64,000 nt of DNA from Gudongella sp051744365 (GCA_051744365.1 JBNJCX010000001.1:1-64000); one strand, 5' to 3'. Shown: positions 26,639-36,280, counted from the first letter of the stretch. Notes: generated by a model not told the origin, from the letters alone. Program-made: numbers and translations.

Positions 26639-27558
26639 TATATCACCTTTTTGGATGTAATTGCGGCCCAACCGTTCATAATCTCCAAATCAATTATTAT
26701 AAATCCATTGCCAACCAAAGTGCTTCTTACCTTTTCCGCCTTGCTCTCAATAATTCCTGAGGCAATGAATATCCCTTCTTTCTTTAGATGGTCCCCAAGG
26801 CCGGGAATAATATCCACAATAACTTCAGCTATTATATTTGCAACAATTACGTCGGCCTTCTCATCCACCATATTGAGAAGATTTCCTTCCTCCACATGTA
26901 GAGTCTCGTCAACCTGATTAATAACCGCATTTTCCTTCGTCACTTTAACACACATGGGATCAAGGTCTATAGCCAGCACTCTACCTGCGCCGAGTTTTGC
27001 TGCGATTATCCCCAGTATTCCACTTCCACAGCCAACATCAAATACAGTTGTCTTTGGAGATACATGTTTTTCAAGAGCTTTTGCACACATAACTGTTGTC
27101 TCATGTGAACCAGTTCCAAAAGCCATTCCCGGATCAAGTTCAATTACAATTTCTCCCTGTTTTGGACTGTACTCCTCCCAGGATGGCTTGATAATAATAT
27201 TTTCTCCTACTCTCGTGGTCTTGTAATGGATTTTCCAATTTTCTGCCCAATCGCTCTCATCCACTTTACTTGTCAGAATCACACCGAGTCCACCCGTTTT
27301 TATTTTTGTTGTTATATCCTCAAGTATAGCTTCCAGATTTTCTGCCTCAGAGTAATAAGCCTTTATCACTATTTCATTTTTACCAGTTTTAATAAGCTCT
27401 GGTTCAATGAAATCCCAAGCATCCTTAGCCTTTTCCAGCTCAACTATATCATTGGGATCCTCTATTGTCAGCCCGGTTGCACCATTATCGTAGAGTATCC
27501 CGCTTACGATATCCTCATTTTCAGGTGTTGTCTTAACTATTATCTCAAGCCACTTCAT
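26638..27558 (-). CDS. prmA: Ribosomal protein L11 methyltransferase
   Basis: Methylates L11 on several amino groups. About 306 aa: N-terminal L11-recognition domain beginning MKWLEIIVKTTPENED, then a Rossmann methyltransferase with VFDVGCGSGILGI (about 170) and ANIIAEVIV (about 240). ATG 27558 follows a GGAAGTG site; the longer open frame upstream runs into the dnaJ terminator. First gene of the prmA-rsmE-mtaB group. Confidence 0.95.
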   Translation of the reverse strand: MKWLEIIVKTTPENEDIVSGILYDNGATGLTIEDPNDIVELEKAKDAWDFIEPELIKTGKNEIVIKAYYSEAENLEAILEDITTKIKTGGLGVILTSKVDESDWAENWKIHYKTTRVGENIIIKPSWEEYSPKQGEIVIELDPGMAFGTGSHETTVMCAKALEKHVSPKTTVFDVGCGSGILGIIAAKLGAGRVLAIDLDPMCVKVTKENAVINQVDETLHVEEGNLLNMVDEKADVIVANIIAEVIVDIIPGLGDHLKKEGIFIASGIIESKAEKVRSTLVGNGFIIIDLEIMNGWAAITSKKVI

Positions 27559-27621
27559 CCGATCACTTCCTTCTTTTTTCTCCATCATATTATACCCCAA
27601 ACTCAGGCAGCTTACCAGCCA

Positions 27622-27648
27622 ACAAAAAACAACCACCAGGGTGGTTGT
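27622..27648 (-). terminator. Rho-independent terminator of the dnaK operon
   Basis: ACAACCACC paired with GGTGGTTGT on the minus strand, followed by TTTTTTG, just past the dnaJ stop and before prmA. It separates the heat-shock operon from the prmA group. Confidence 0.88.
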
Positions 27649-27675
27649 CGATTATAATCTGCATTATATCTCAGG

Positions 27676-28815
27676 CTACTCTGATTTGATCTCCTGAAAT
27701 ATATCCTTTACCTTTTTGAAAAATCCTTTTTTCTCTGGAACTTTATAGTTTTCTCCCATTTCCTTTGAATATTCAAGTAATAGTTCTCTTTGTTTTTCAG
27801 TCAGATTCTTTGGTATTATAACATCCACGGAGAAAATCAAATCACCTTTCCCAAGACCCCTTACATTTGCCACACCTTTGTTCTTCAGCTTGAACCTGCT
27901 CCCTGATGGAGTGCTTGCCGGTATTGTATAGATCTCATTTCCTTCAAGTGTAGGAATCTCAATTTCAGATCCCAGTGTTGCCTGAGCAAAGGTTATTGGG
28001 ATATTCACATAAAGGTTTGTTCCCTTTCTTGTAAATACAGGATCCTCTTTTACAGAAATATATAGATAGAGATCCCCAGAAGGTCCACCCTTTTCTCCAC
28101 TGTGCCCTTCGCCTCTAACCGTCATCACAGAATCGTTATCAACACCTGCGGGTATTTTAACGTTAATTTTTCTTGTCTTTAATTCCTTGCCACTTCCATT
28201 GCAGGTCTCACACTTTTGTTGAATTATCTCTCCGGTTCCATCACATTGGTCACAAACACCCACCTGAACAAATTGGCCAAAAGGAGTCTGTTGAGCATAT
28301 CTTATTTCTCCTGAACCATGGCATTTTGGACAGGTTGTCTTTTCAGTTCCTGGTTTGGCACCCGAGCCACCACATGTTTCACAGGTTTCGTATCTTCTGA
28401 CCTGTACTTCCTTTTCCACGCCAAAAGCAGCTTCCTTGAATTCTAGTGTGATTCCCTGCTGGATATCAGCACCTCTTACAGGACCAGATCTTCTTCTGTT
28501 TGTACTTCTTCGATCGAAGCCTCCGAAAACATCGAACAAATCATCAAAGACATCCCCAAATCCGCCGAAATCACGTGTGCCAGCCTGAGGGTCAACACCA
28601 GCATGTCCATATCTGTCATATCTTGCTCTCTTATCCTGATCGCTTAGTATCTCATATGCCGCATTTACTTCTTTAAATTTCTGCTCAGCCTCTAAATTGT
28701 TTGGATTAAGATCCGGATGATGCTTTTTTGCAAGTTTCCTGTACGCCTTTTTTATATCATCCTGTTCAGCATCCTTTGATATTTCCAATATTTCATAAAA
28801 GTCTCTCACTACCAT
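27676..28815 (-). CDS. dnaJ: Chaperone protein DnaJ
   Basis: Hsp40 co-chaperone that stimulates DnaK ATPase. About 379 aa: J domain with HPD (about 32-34), Gly/Phe region, zinc domain with four CxxCxGxG-type repeats (CETCGGSG, CPKCHGSG, CDQCDGTG, CETCNGSG, about 140-210) and a C-terminal substrate domain. ATG 28815 has GGGAAG 7 nt upstream. Last gene of hrcA-grpE-dnaK-dnaJ. A strong hairpin in the dnaK-dnaJ gap may reduce its output relative to dnaK. Confidence 0.97.
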   Translation of the reverse strand: MVVRDFYEILEISKDAEQDDIKKAYRKLAKKHHPDLNPNNLEAEQKFKEVNAAYEILSDQDKRARYDRYGHAGVDPQAGTRDFGGFGDVFDDLFDVFGGFDRRSTNRRRSGPVRGADIQQGITLEFKEAAFGVEKEVQVRRYETCETCGGSGAKPGTEKTTCPKCHGSGEIRYAQQTPFGQFVQVGVCDQCDGTGEIIQQKCETCNGSGKELKTRKINVKIPAGVDNDSVMTVRGEGHSGEKGGPSGDLYLYISVKEDPVFTRKGTNLYVNIPITFAQATLGSEIEIPTLEGNEIYTIPASTPSGSRFKLKNKGVANVRGLGKGDLIFSVDVIIPKNLTEKQRELLLEYSKEMGENYKVPEKKGFFKKVKDIFQEIKSE

Positions 28816-28840
28816 ACACCAACTTCCCTTTAATATCATG

Positions 28841-28875
28841 AATCAAAGCTAAACCTGGGAGGTTTAGCTTTGATT
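28841..28875 (-). repeat. Perfect 16-bp hairpin between dnaK and dnaJ, no U-tract
   Basis: AATCAAAGCTAAACCT, a 3-nt loop and its exact complement form a 16-bp stem. On the mRNA strand it is followed by CATGATATT rather than a U-run, and it stands about 25 nt before the dnaJ start. It is too regular to be chance. Partial attenuation or mRNA processing/stabilisation is inferred. Confidence 0.85.
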
Positions 28876-28921
28876 TTGAAAAAAACATTTTGAAGACTCT
28901 CTCAATATGTTATGTTAAAAA

Positions 28922-30739
28922 CTAGTCTTCGTCAACAACTTCATAGTCAGCATCCACAACATCGTCATCATCAGTTCCCTGCTCTTCCTGAGGTCCTTGA
29001 TCTTGTTTAGTCTCGTATAGTTTCTGTGAAATAGCATGGAACTCGTTTGTCAGTTCCTCAGTCTTGGTTTTTATGTCCTCAATGTCATCTCCTTCAAGAG
29101 ATTTCTTAAGGGCTTCAAGTTTTTCCTCAACCTTGGCTTTTTCATCAGCATCAATCTTGTCTTCAAGATCCTTGAGAGTCTTCTCAGTCTGATAAACAAT
29201 TGAATCTCCGCTGTTTCTGACTTCTATCTTCTCTTTCTTCAACCTGTCTTCTTCAGCAAATCTCTCTGCTTCCTTCACTTTCTGCTTTATTTCATCTTCA
29301 GAAAGCTTTGTTGATGCAGTGATGGTAATTTTCTGCTCTTTACCGGTTCCGAGATCCTTTGCACTTACATTTACTATACCATTGGCATCTATGTCAAAGG
29401 TGACTTCAATTTGTGGTACTCCTCTTGGTGCAGGTGGTATGCCAGTCAACTGGAATCTTCCAAGAGTAACATTATCACTGGCCATCTGTCGTTCTCCCTG
29501 CAATACGTGAATATCAACTGAGGTCTGGTTGTCAGATGCTGTAGTAAATACCTGAGATTTTTTTGTAGGTATTGTTGTATTCCTGTCTATCAGTTTGGTA
29601 GTTACTCCACCAAGTGTTTCAATACCCAATGATAGTGGTGTAACATCAAGAAGTAATAGGTCCTTCACTTCTCCGCTCAGAACACCTCCTTGAATAGCAG
29701 CTCCAAGAGCTACACTCTCATCAGGATTTATGTCCTTCTGTGGGTCTTTTCCTATAAGTTTCTTAACCGCATCCTGAACTGATGGAGTTCTGGTTGATCC
29801 ACCAACAAGAAGTACCTTTTCAATATCTGATGCAACCACCCCTGCATCCTTTAAGGCTGCCTTTACTGGCTCGATAGTCATATCTACAAGATCTGATGTC
29901 AACTCATCAAATTTAGCTCTGGTTATATCCATATTCAGATGTAATGGTCCTGAAGCAGTTGCAGTGATAAAAGGAAGATTGATGTTGGATGTTTTTGTTG
30001 TGGAAAGCTCTTTTTTTGCCTTCTCGGCTGCTTCTTTCAATCTTTGAAGCGCCATCCTGTCAGCTTTAATATCAACTCCATTCTCCTTCTTAAATTGCTC
30101 TGCAATATAATCTATGAGTTTGTTGTCAAAATCATCGCCACCTAGGTGGTTGTTTCCTCTAGTTGCAAGTACTTCGAATACACCATCTCCAAGTTCTAGA
30201 ATAGATACGTCAAAGGTACCACCACCCAGGTCAAATACCATAATTTTATGCTGTCCCTGCTCTTTGTCAAGTCCATATGAAAGAGCCGCTGCCGTAGGCT
30301 CGTTTATGATTCTTTTTACATTAAGTCCTGCAATCTTGCCAGCATCCTTGGTTGCCTGTCTCTGACTGTCTGTAAAATAAGCGGGAGTTGTAATTACAGC
30401 ATCTGTTACAGTTTCTCCAAGATAGCTTTCAGCATCAGCCTTTATTTTTTGAAGAATCATTGCTGATATTTCCTCAGGACTGTAGGTTTTTTCACCAATC
30501 TTTACCTTATGATCAGTTCCCATTTGTCTCTTGATCGAAAGGACTGTTCTTTCTGGATTTGTTATTGCTTGTCTTTTGGCAGTTTCTCCCACTAGTCGCT
30601 CTCCATCCTTTGTAAAAGCCACAACTGAAGGTGTCGTCCTGTTTCCCTCCGCATTAGGTATTATTACTGCTTCTCCACCTTCCATTACTGCAACAGCAGA
30701 GTTTGTTGTCCCCAAATCAATTCCAATTATTTTACTCAT
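28922..30739 (-). CDS. dnaK: Chaperone protein DnaK (Hsp70)
   Basis: ATP-dependent chaperone. 605 aa: N-terminal nucleotide-binding domain opening IIGIDLGTTNSAVAVMEGG, phosphate loops FDLGGGTFDVSILELGDG (about 170) and VLLVGGSTRTPSVQ (about 310), the interdomain linker DLLLLDVTPLSLGIETLGG (about 362), a substrate-binding domain and an acidic C-terminus ending in VVDED. Lacks the extra insert of proteobacterial forms, as expected for a Gram-positive. Under HrcA/CIRCE control. Confidence 0.98.
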   Translation of the reverse strand: MSKIIGIDLGTTNSAVAVMEGGEAVIIPNAEGNRTTPSVVAFTKDGERLVGETAKRQAITNPERTVLSIKRQMGTDHKVKIGEKTYSPEEISAMILQKIKADAESYLGETVTDAVITTPAYFTDSQRQATKDAGKIAGLNVKRIINEPTAAALSYGLDKEQGQHKIMVFDLGGGTFDVSILELGDGVFEVLATRGNNHLGGDDFDNKLIDYIAEQFKKENGVDIKADRMALQRLKEAAEKAKKELSTTKTSNINLPFITATASGPLHLNMDITRAKFDELTSDLVDMTIEPVKAALKDAGVVASDIEKVLLVGGSTRTPSVQDAVKKLIGKDPQKDINPDESVALGAAIQGGVLSGEVKDLLLLDVTPLSLGIETLGGVTTKLIDRNTTIPTKKSQVFTTASDNQTSVDIHVLQGERQMASDNVTLGRFQLTGIPPAPRGVPQIEVTFDIDANGIVNVSAKDLGTGKEQKITITASTKLSEDEIKQKVKEAERFAEEDRLKKEKIEVRNSGDSIVYQTEKTLKDLEDKIDADEKAKVEEKLEALKKSLEGDDIEDIKTKTEELTNEFHAISQKLYETKQDQGPQEEQGTDDDDVVDADYEVVDED

Positions 30740-30757
30740 GTTTTATTCCCCCTTGAA

Positions 30758-31312
30758 TTATTTTGCTACAACGACCACGGATGGTCTGATTACTTTATCC
30801 TTGAGCATATATCCTTTTTGTAGAACCTCTATAACAGTACCAGCCTCCTTATCGCTTTCAATGGCTGATACTGCATGATGGAGAATAGGATCAAATTCAT
30901 TGTCCAAGGCTTCAATTTCCATTACGGAATTCTTTTTCATTACCTCCATAAGTTGATTCTCTATCATTTCAATTCCCTTGTAGAAGCTGCTCTCCTTGTC
31001 CTCCTGGGCTTCCATGGCGCGTTGAAAATTATCTACCACGGGTAGAAGGTCAATGATTACCGACTCTATTCCATAGTTTATTGATTGTTCCTTGTCCTTC
31101 TCAGTCCTTCTTTTGAAATTTTGAAAATCCGCCTGTAATCTTGTCAGCTTATTGCTCAGATCCAGAATTTCATTTTCTTTTTCTTCAAGCATTGCCTTTG
31201 ACTTAAAAATCGGATCCTCCTCCTCTTCCCTCTGAAGAATCTCGGGTTCAATTTCTTCATCTTTCCTGAAGCCCTTATCTTCCTCCATTTTTTCATTTTT
31301 TTCTTTAGTCAT
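30758..31312 (-). CDS. grpE: Nucleotide exchange factor GrpE
   Basis: Exchanges ADP for ATP on DnaK. 184 aa: acidic, disordered N-terminus (about 1-40), long dimerising coiled coil (about 42-90; LQADFQNFKRRTEKDK), and a C-terminal beta domain (EFDPILHHAVSAIESDKEAGTV; KGYMLKDKVIRPSVVVVAK). Second gene of the CIRCE operon, 8 nt after hrcA. Confidence 0.96.
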   Translation of the reverse strand: MTKEKNEKMEEDKGFRKDEEIEPEILQREEEEDPIFKSKAMLEEKENEILDLSNKLTRLQADFQNFKRRTEKDKEQSINYGIESVIIDLLPVVDNFQRAMEAQEDKESSFYKGIEMIENQLMEVMKKNSVMEIEALDNEFDPILHHAVSAIESDKEAGTVIEVLQKGYMLKDKVIRPSVVVVAK

Positions 31313-31319
31313 ATCTTAA

Positions 31320-32369
31320 TCACCTCTTGACGCTTCCATTATAGTTATAAATAATCTCGGAAATATTTTCAGAGAATATCCTCAGTATTTTTATAAGCCG
31401 GAGATAATCCATTCTGGTTGGTCCGATAATTCCTATCTTGCCAACAGTCTCACCTTCCAACTTGTAGGTTGCGGTTATTATGCTGCAATCCTTCAATGGG
31501 TCGTAAATATTTTCCTGCCCTATGCTGATGTGTATATCCTTGGATATTGAATCCATCAACAGGATATCCATAAGCTGGTCCTTGTCTTCAATAAATGTCA
31601 TAATGGACCTTACCTTTTCTATATCCTTGTATTCCGGAAAACTCAAAAGTCTGCCGATACCGTCTGCGTAAAGATCAATTTCATCCAAACTTTCCACTGA
31701 CTTGTTTATTATGGGAATCAACTTTTCAATTTCTTTTTTGTATTCATAGAACTCATTAAACATACCCTTCAGAGAATCCCTATTCATTAGATTCAAGGCT
31801 TTATTCTTGAGTCTTTCATTGAGCATGTTGGTTATTGCAGTCAATTGATTCTCAGGTATTGTCTGGTCGGTATGAAATACTGTATTTTTGACGATTCCGC
31901 TTTCATTTACCAAAATCAGCAGAACCTGTTTTTCACCAATCGGCAATAGCTGAACATGTTTTATCCTTGTTTCCTTTATCTGTGGTGACAACGCCAGGGC
32001 TGTATAGCTTGTTATCTGCGATAAAAGTTTTGCAGAATTCTGAATAAGCTGATCCAGCTCTTCATTTTCCCTCTCCAGCGCTTTTCTGATTTCCTGCTTC
32101 TGTTTGTTATTTATACTGTTGTTATCGAGCTGGGTCAGACTGTCAACATATAGTCTGTATGCCTTGTCCGATGGAATCCTTCCTGATGAGGTGTGAGTTT
32201 TGTTAAGATATCCCAGTTCTTCCAAATCTGACATTTCATTTCTTATTGTAGCTGAACTTACGCCAAGATCATGTGACTTTGATATCGTTCTTGAACCTAT
32301 TGGTTCAGCAGTGGCTATATAGCTGTCGATAATAGCGTACAATACTCTCATTTTTCTGTCATCCAACAT
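31320..32369 (-). CDS. hrcA: Heat-inducible transcription repressor HrcA
   Basis: Repressor of class I heat-shock genes that binds CIRCE and needs GroEL for activity. About 349 aa: N-terminal winged helix (VLYAIIDSYIATAEPIGSRT about 7-27; SSATIRNEMSDLEELGYL about 37-54) followed by the GAF-like dimerisation region. ATG 32369 follows a GAGGTGATA site. CIRCE lies 32 nt upstream of the start, so the gene is autoregulated. Confidence 0.97.
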   Translation of the reverse strand: MLDDRKMRVLYAIIDSYIATAEPIGSRTISKSHDLGVSSATIRNEMSDLEELGYLNKTHTSSGRIPSDKAYRLYVDSLTQLDNNSINNKQKQEIRKALERENEELDQLIQNSAKLLSQITSYTALALSPQIKETRIKHVQLLPIGEKQVLLILVNESGIVKNTVFHTDQTIPENQLTAITNMLNERLKNKALNLMNRDSLKGMFNEFYEYKKEIEKLIPIINKSVESLDEIDLYADGIGRLLSFPEYKDIEKVRSIMTFIEDKDQLMDILLMDSISKDIHISIGQENIYDPLKDCSIITATYKLEGETVGKIGIIGPTRMDYLRLIKILRIFSENISEIIYNYNGSVKR

Positions 32370-32400
32370 AGTATCACCTCTTAATCCTCCTGGATAATTG

Positions 32401-32427
32401 TTAGCACTCAACTATGCCGAGTGCTAA
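32401..32427 (-). promoter_or_regulatory. CIRCE operator
   Basis: TTAGCACTC-N9-GAGTGCTAA, a perfect match to the CIRCE consensus, in the leader of hrcA. Binding of HrcA here represses hrcA-grpE-dnaK-dnaJ at normal temperature. Confidence 0.98.
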
Positions 32428-32437
32428 TCCTATATAT

Positions 32438-32466
32438 AAATTAACATCCTTACAGGTATTTGTCAA
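32438..32466 (-). promoter_or_regulatory. SigA promoter of the hrcA operon
   Basis: Minus-strand -35 TTGACA (32461-32466), 17-nt spacer and -10 TAATTT (32438-32443); CIRCE starts about 10 nt downstream of the -10, at the expected transcription start. The promoter is squeezed directly behind the hemW stop, with no terminator in between. Confidence 0.78.
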
Positions 32467-32479
32467 TAGTTTTTGACCT

Positions 32480-33616
32480 CTATGGCAGAAAATCCACCTC
32501 AACCAGATTGCTAAGGTCAAGACCCCTATCTGTAAGGGCTATCTTTCCCTCAGAATACTTAAGCAAACCTGAGGCAATATGTTTATCCACAACACTTTTG
32601 TATTTACCCATAAATGACTGGCCAAATCTTTTTTCATAGTCATCCAATGAGATTCCTTCGGTTAGCCTTATACCTAGAATCAAGTACTCCGACTCCTGCA
32701 GACCAGGGCTTATGGACTCCTCCCCTCCTATCGGCAGGCTGCCATCGTCAATCATGCTGAAGTAGTCTTTAAAGCTTGAAACATTCCAGTATCTGATGTT
32801 GTTCATTGAAGAGTGGCTTGACAACCCGGCACCTATATATGGCCTTAACTTCCAGTAACCCAGGTTGTGTCTGCATTTAAAATCATCTCTTGCAAAGTTT
32901 GAAATTTCATATTGGTTATAACCATTTTCATTGAGTAGTCTTATTCCCCTGTGGTACATGGTTCTTTCATCTATTTCGTCTGGGATATTTATAAGACCTT
33001 TCCCATACCAATTATATAGCAACGTATTCTCCTCAAGAATCAATCCATACATTGAAATATGTTCAAGATTAAGCTCGATAACTTCTCTCAATGTCTCTTC
33101 AAAATCTTCCTTGGTCTGATGTGGAAGTCCGAACATTACATCTCCGTTTATATTCGAAAATCCTGCTTTTCTAAGGATCTGGACAGTAGAAAAAACCTGT
33201 TCCTTGCTGTGTATCCTTCCTATAAGTCTTAGGCTGCTGTCATTCATTGACTGTATTCCCATGCTTATGCGGTTAATTCCCGATGTCTTGTAAAAGGCTG
33301 CCTTTTCATAGGTTATTGTTCCAGGATTTACCTCAATTGTTATCTCAGGTGAATCGCTGATATTGAAACCTTCCTTTACTACTTTCATAATGTTGGCTAT
33401 ACTTTTTCCATGAAGTACTGAAGGCGTGCCTCCTCCGATAAAAATCGTCTCAACCTTGCAATCACCATATTTATCTGATAGAAGCCCTATTTCCTTTATT
33501 AAATACCCTTCATATTTTTTCATAAGTTCCATATTGCCAGCAATGGAAGTAAAGTCACAATAATAACATTTTCTTTCACAAAAAGGTATGTGTATATACA
33601 ATCCCATTGATTTCAT
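32480..33616 (-). CDS. hemW: HemW-type radical SAM protein (heme chaperone)
   Basis: Often annotated as oxygen-independent coproporphyrinogen III oxidase, but the HemW group acts as heme chaperone. About 378 aa. The cluster motif CERKCYYCDF (Cx3CxxC followed by Asp-Phe, about 12-21) and GGGTPSVL (about 63) mark the radical-SAM core; absence of the HemN N-terminal extension argues for HemW. ATG 33616 has TTGGAGG 5 nt upstream. Lies between lepA and hrcA as in most Firmicutes. Confidence 0.92.
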   Translation of the reverse strand: MKSMGLYIHIPFCERKCYYCDFTSIAGNMELMKKYEGYLIKEIGLLSDKYGDCKVETIFIGGGTPSVLHGKSIANIMKVVKEGFNISDSPEITIEVNPGTITYEKAAFYKTSGINRISMGIQSMNDSSLRLIGRIHSKEQVFSTVQILRKAGFSNINGDVMFGLPHQTKEDFEETLREVIELNLEHISMYGLILEENTLLYNWYGKGLINIPDEIDERTMYHRGIRLLNENGYNQYEISNFARDDFKCRHNLGYWKLRPYIGAGLSSHSSMNNIRYWNVSSFKDYFSMIDDGSLPIGGEESISPGLQESEYLILGIRLTEGISLDDYEKRFGQSFMGKYKSVVDKHIASGLLKYSEGKIALTDRGLDLSNLVEVDFLP

Positions 33617-33640
33617 ATATTCCTCCAAATTGGGTTTAGG

Positions 33641-33672
33641 CAAAACAAAGGAAAGTCACCGGGACTTTCCTT
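33641..33672 (-). terminator. Rho-independent terminator after lepA
   Basis: AAGGAAAGTC paired with GACTTTCCTT on the minus strand, followed by TTTGTTTTG, begins 4 nt past the lepA stop. Confidence 0.85.
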
Positions 33673-33675
33673 CAA

Positions 33676-35484
33676 CTATTTCTCATCATACTTAAGGACG
33701 GTCAGGAATGCCTCCTGAGGAACCTCAACGGAGCCTATCTGTCTCATCCTCTTCTTTCCTTCCTTCTGCTTTTCCAGAAGTTTTCTCTTCCTTGATATAT
33801 CTCCACCATAGCATTTTGCAAGTACGTCTTTTCTCAAGGCTCTAATTGTCTCCCTGGCTATTATTTTTGTTCCGATGGCTGCCTGGATTGGAACTGCAAA
33901 CTGATGACGGGGTATAACATCCACAAGTCTTTCTGCGATTAGTCTTCCTCTTTCATAGGCCTTATCCTCGTGCACAATAAGGGAAAATGCATCTACAAGT
34001 TCTCCGTTTATGAGAATATCCATTTTTACAAGCTCGCTCTTTTGATATCCCTTCAATTCATAATCAAATGATGCATATCCCCTTGTCTTTGATTTAAGAG
34101 CATCAAAGAAGTCGTAGATAACCTCATTCAATGGAAGGTCATAGTGAAGAACTACTCTGGTCTCTTCAAGGTATTCCATATTCTTGAAGTTTCCTCTCTT
34201 GTTCTGACAAAGTTCCATTATTGCACCAACATATTCTGTAGGGGTCATAATTGATGCTGAAACAACTGGCTCCTCCATATACTCAATCTCTGCCTGTGGA
34301 GGGAGATTGGATGGATTCTGTATTTCTGTTACCTCACCATTGGTTTTGGCTACTCTATAAATTACACTTGGTGCTGTAGTAATGATGTTCAGATCAAATT
34401 CCCTTTCAAGTCTTTCCTGCATGATTTCCATATGCAGTAACCCAAGAAATCCGCATCGGAATCCGAATCCTAGGGCAACTGATGTCTCAGGTTCAAACAC
34501 GAGGGCTGCATCGTTTACCTGAAGCTTTTCCAGTGCATCCCTTACTGTGTTGAAATCTTCGCCTTCTGCAGGATAAATTCCTGCATATACCATTGGGATA
34601 ACTTTTTTGTATCCAGGAAGTGCTTTGATTGTCGGGTTCTTTAAGCCGGTGATGGTGTCTCCTACCCTTGCTTCCTTGACATTCTTTATACTTGCAGTCA
34701 GATAACCCACCTCTCCTGCGCTGAGACTGTCGAGAGGTACATGCTTGGAAGTATTTACACCAACCTCAATAACTTCAAAGCTTTTTCCCGTGGCCATCAT
34801 TTTTACCATCATGCCAGGTTTTACCTGTCCTTCAAATACTCTTATGTAACAGGTAACTCCCTTGTAGCTGTCATAATAAGAGTCAAAAATCAACGCCTTC
34901 AAAGATGCTTTTGGATCACCAAGTGGCGCTGGAACCTTTTTTACTATTGCCTCTAGAACCTGTTCCACATTCAATCCGTCCTTGGCTGATATCAACGGAG
35001 CATCCTGGCTTTCAATCCCTATAATATCCTCAATTTCTTCAATTATTTCCTCTGGTCGTGCACTTGGCAGGTCAATTTTGTTAATGACCGGCAATATTTC
35101 AAGGTTCTGCTCAATTGCAAGATATACATTCGCAAGGGTCTGTGCTTCAACCCCCTGTGTTGCATCCACAACCAGGACAGCACCCTCACACGCTGCAAGC
35201 GACCGGGATACCTCGTAATTAAAGTCGACATGCCCCGGAGTATCAATAAGGTTAAGTACGTATTCCTGACCGTCCTTCGCCTTATACACAAGTCTTACAG
35301 CCTTTAGTTTTATTGTTATGCCCCTTTCCCTCTCAAGGTCCATATTGTCAAGAACCTGCTCATGCATCTCTCTGGATGTGAGCATTCCTGTCATTTCAAT
35401 CAATCTGTCGGCAAGTGTAGACTTCCCATGGTCTATATGGGCTATTATGGAAAAGTTTCTTATGTTTTCCTGTTTTATATGCAT
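33676..35484 (-). CDS. lepA: Elongation factor 4 (LepA)
   Basis: Ribosomal back-translocase/assembly GTPase. 602 aa, standard. G1 AHIDHGKSTLADRL (about 15), G2 RGITIK, G3 DTPGHVDF (about 78), G4 NKIDLP (about 132), then domain II, EF-G-like domains and the LepA-specific C-terminus (RAlRKDVLAKCYGGDISRKRKLL region, about 545-570). Ends at a terminator before hemW. Confidence 0.98.
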   Translation of the reverse strand: MHIKQENIRNFSIIAHIDHGKSTLADRLIEMTGMLTSREMHEQVLDNMDLERERGITIKLKAVRLVYKAKDGQEYVLNLIDTPGHVDFNYEVSRSLAACEGAVLVVDATQGVEAQTLANVYLAIEQNLEILPVINKIDLPSARPEEIIEEIEDIIGIESQDAPLISAKDGLNVEQVLEAIVKKVPAPLGDPKASLKALIFDSYYDSYKGVTCYIRVFEGQVKPGMMVKMMATGKSFEVIEVGVNTSKHVPLDSLSAGEVGYLTASIKNVKEARVGDTITGLKNPTIKALPGYKKVIPMVYAGIYPAEGEDFNTVRDALEKLQVNDAALVFEPETSVALGFGFRCGFLGLLHMEIMQERLEREFDLNIITTAPSVIYRVAKTNGEVTEIQNPSNLPPQAEIEYMEEPVVSASIMTPTEYVGAIMELCQNKRGNFKNMEYLEETRVVLHYDLPLNEVIYDFFDALKSKTRGYASFDYELKGYQKSELVKMDILINGELVDAFSLIVHEDKAYERGRLIAERLVDVIPRHQFAVPIQAAIGTKIIARETIRALRKDVLAKCYGGDISRKRKLLEKQKEGKKRMRQIGSVEVPQEAFLTVLKYDEK

Positions 35485-35533
35485 AATTTTCCTCCTAGTA
35501 TCTGATTTAATCGTAAGGCTAACCTCAAGGAGG

Positions 35534-36085
35534 CTATTCTATAGTACCGAATCTGTTATCGATTGGATAATACCTGAACTGTGTTATACCCTTTATCTTA
35601 CCAAGGGATATGGTTCCGAAGTAACGACTGTCCTTGCTTGCTCCTTCGGTTCGATTGTCCCCAAGGACAAATACATCCCCTTCAGGAATTATCCATATAT
35701 TTTCCTGATAGGTGTGTGTATAAGAATCCCCAATCAGGTAGTCCTCTTCCAGAAGCTCGCCATTTACATACACCCTTCCATCTGAAATATGGACTTTATC
35801 TCCTGAGATTCCTATTACTCTCTTAATATAGTCCTTCCCGGGATTATCAGGAGCTTCCAGTACTATAACATCCCCTCTTTCAGGTCCATGAAAATACAAT
35901 GGAACCTTAAGGGCAAACAGTCTGTCCTTTTCCTGAAGGGTTGGGTACATGGAATTCCCAAGTACATAGGTTGTGTTGAAAATAAACGTCTTTATTATCA
36001 AGGCTATTACTATGGCTGCTGCTATACTCTTTACCCACTCAAAAGCCTCATTTTTTTCTCTTTTTACGTTGTTGTTGTCACTCAT
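35534..36085 (-). CDS. lepB: Signal peptidase I
   Basis: Membrane serine protease that removes secretory signal peptides. 183 aa: one N-terminal TM (about 16-36), then the catalytic domain with the Ser box NSMYPTL (Ser about 46), the Lys box GDVIVLEAPDNPGKDYIKRVIG (Lys about 84) and GDNRTEGASKDSRYFG (about 142). Compact Gram-positive type. It stands between rpsT and lepA, where sporulating Clostridia usually have gpr and spoIIP. Confidence 0.95.
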   Translation of the reverse strand: MSDNNNVKREKNEAFEWVKSIAAAIVIALIIKTFIFNTTYVLGNSMYPTLQEKDRLFALKVPLYFHGPERGDVIVLEAPDNPGKDYIKRVIGISGDKVHISDGRVYVNGELLEEDYLIGDSYTHTYQENIWIIPEGDVFVLGDNRTEGASKDSRYFGTISLGKIKGITQFRYYPIDNRFGTIE

Positions 36086-36148
36086 TCCGGCGCCTCCCGC
36101 ATTTTTCCCTTAATTTCACTCAAAAACACTTGATTTATGTCCAAGAAT

Positions 36149-36176
36149 ATTATACCATTAATAAGCCTTAAATCAA
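36149..36176 (-). promoter_or_regulatory. Promoter of lepB-lepA
   Basis: Minus-strand -35 TTGATT (36171-36176), 16-nt spacer and -10 TATAAT (36149-36154), about 65 nt upstream of lepB. Confidence 0.65.
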
Positions 36177-36251
36177 TGACAACTATCCTCCCTTTAGGAA
36201 ATAATTATTCTCCGGAGGCCATTCAACCCCAGATACAGGGTTATTTTTCTC

Positions 36252-36280
36252 TTGCAATTTGATTTATGACATGGTACAAT
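36252..36280 (+). promoter_or_regulatory. Promoter of rpsT
   Basis: Plus-strand -35 TTGCAA (36252-36257), 17-nt spacer and -10 TACAAT (36275-36280), 30 nt before the rpsT GTG start. Back-to-back with the lepB promoter. Confidence 0.7.
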
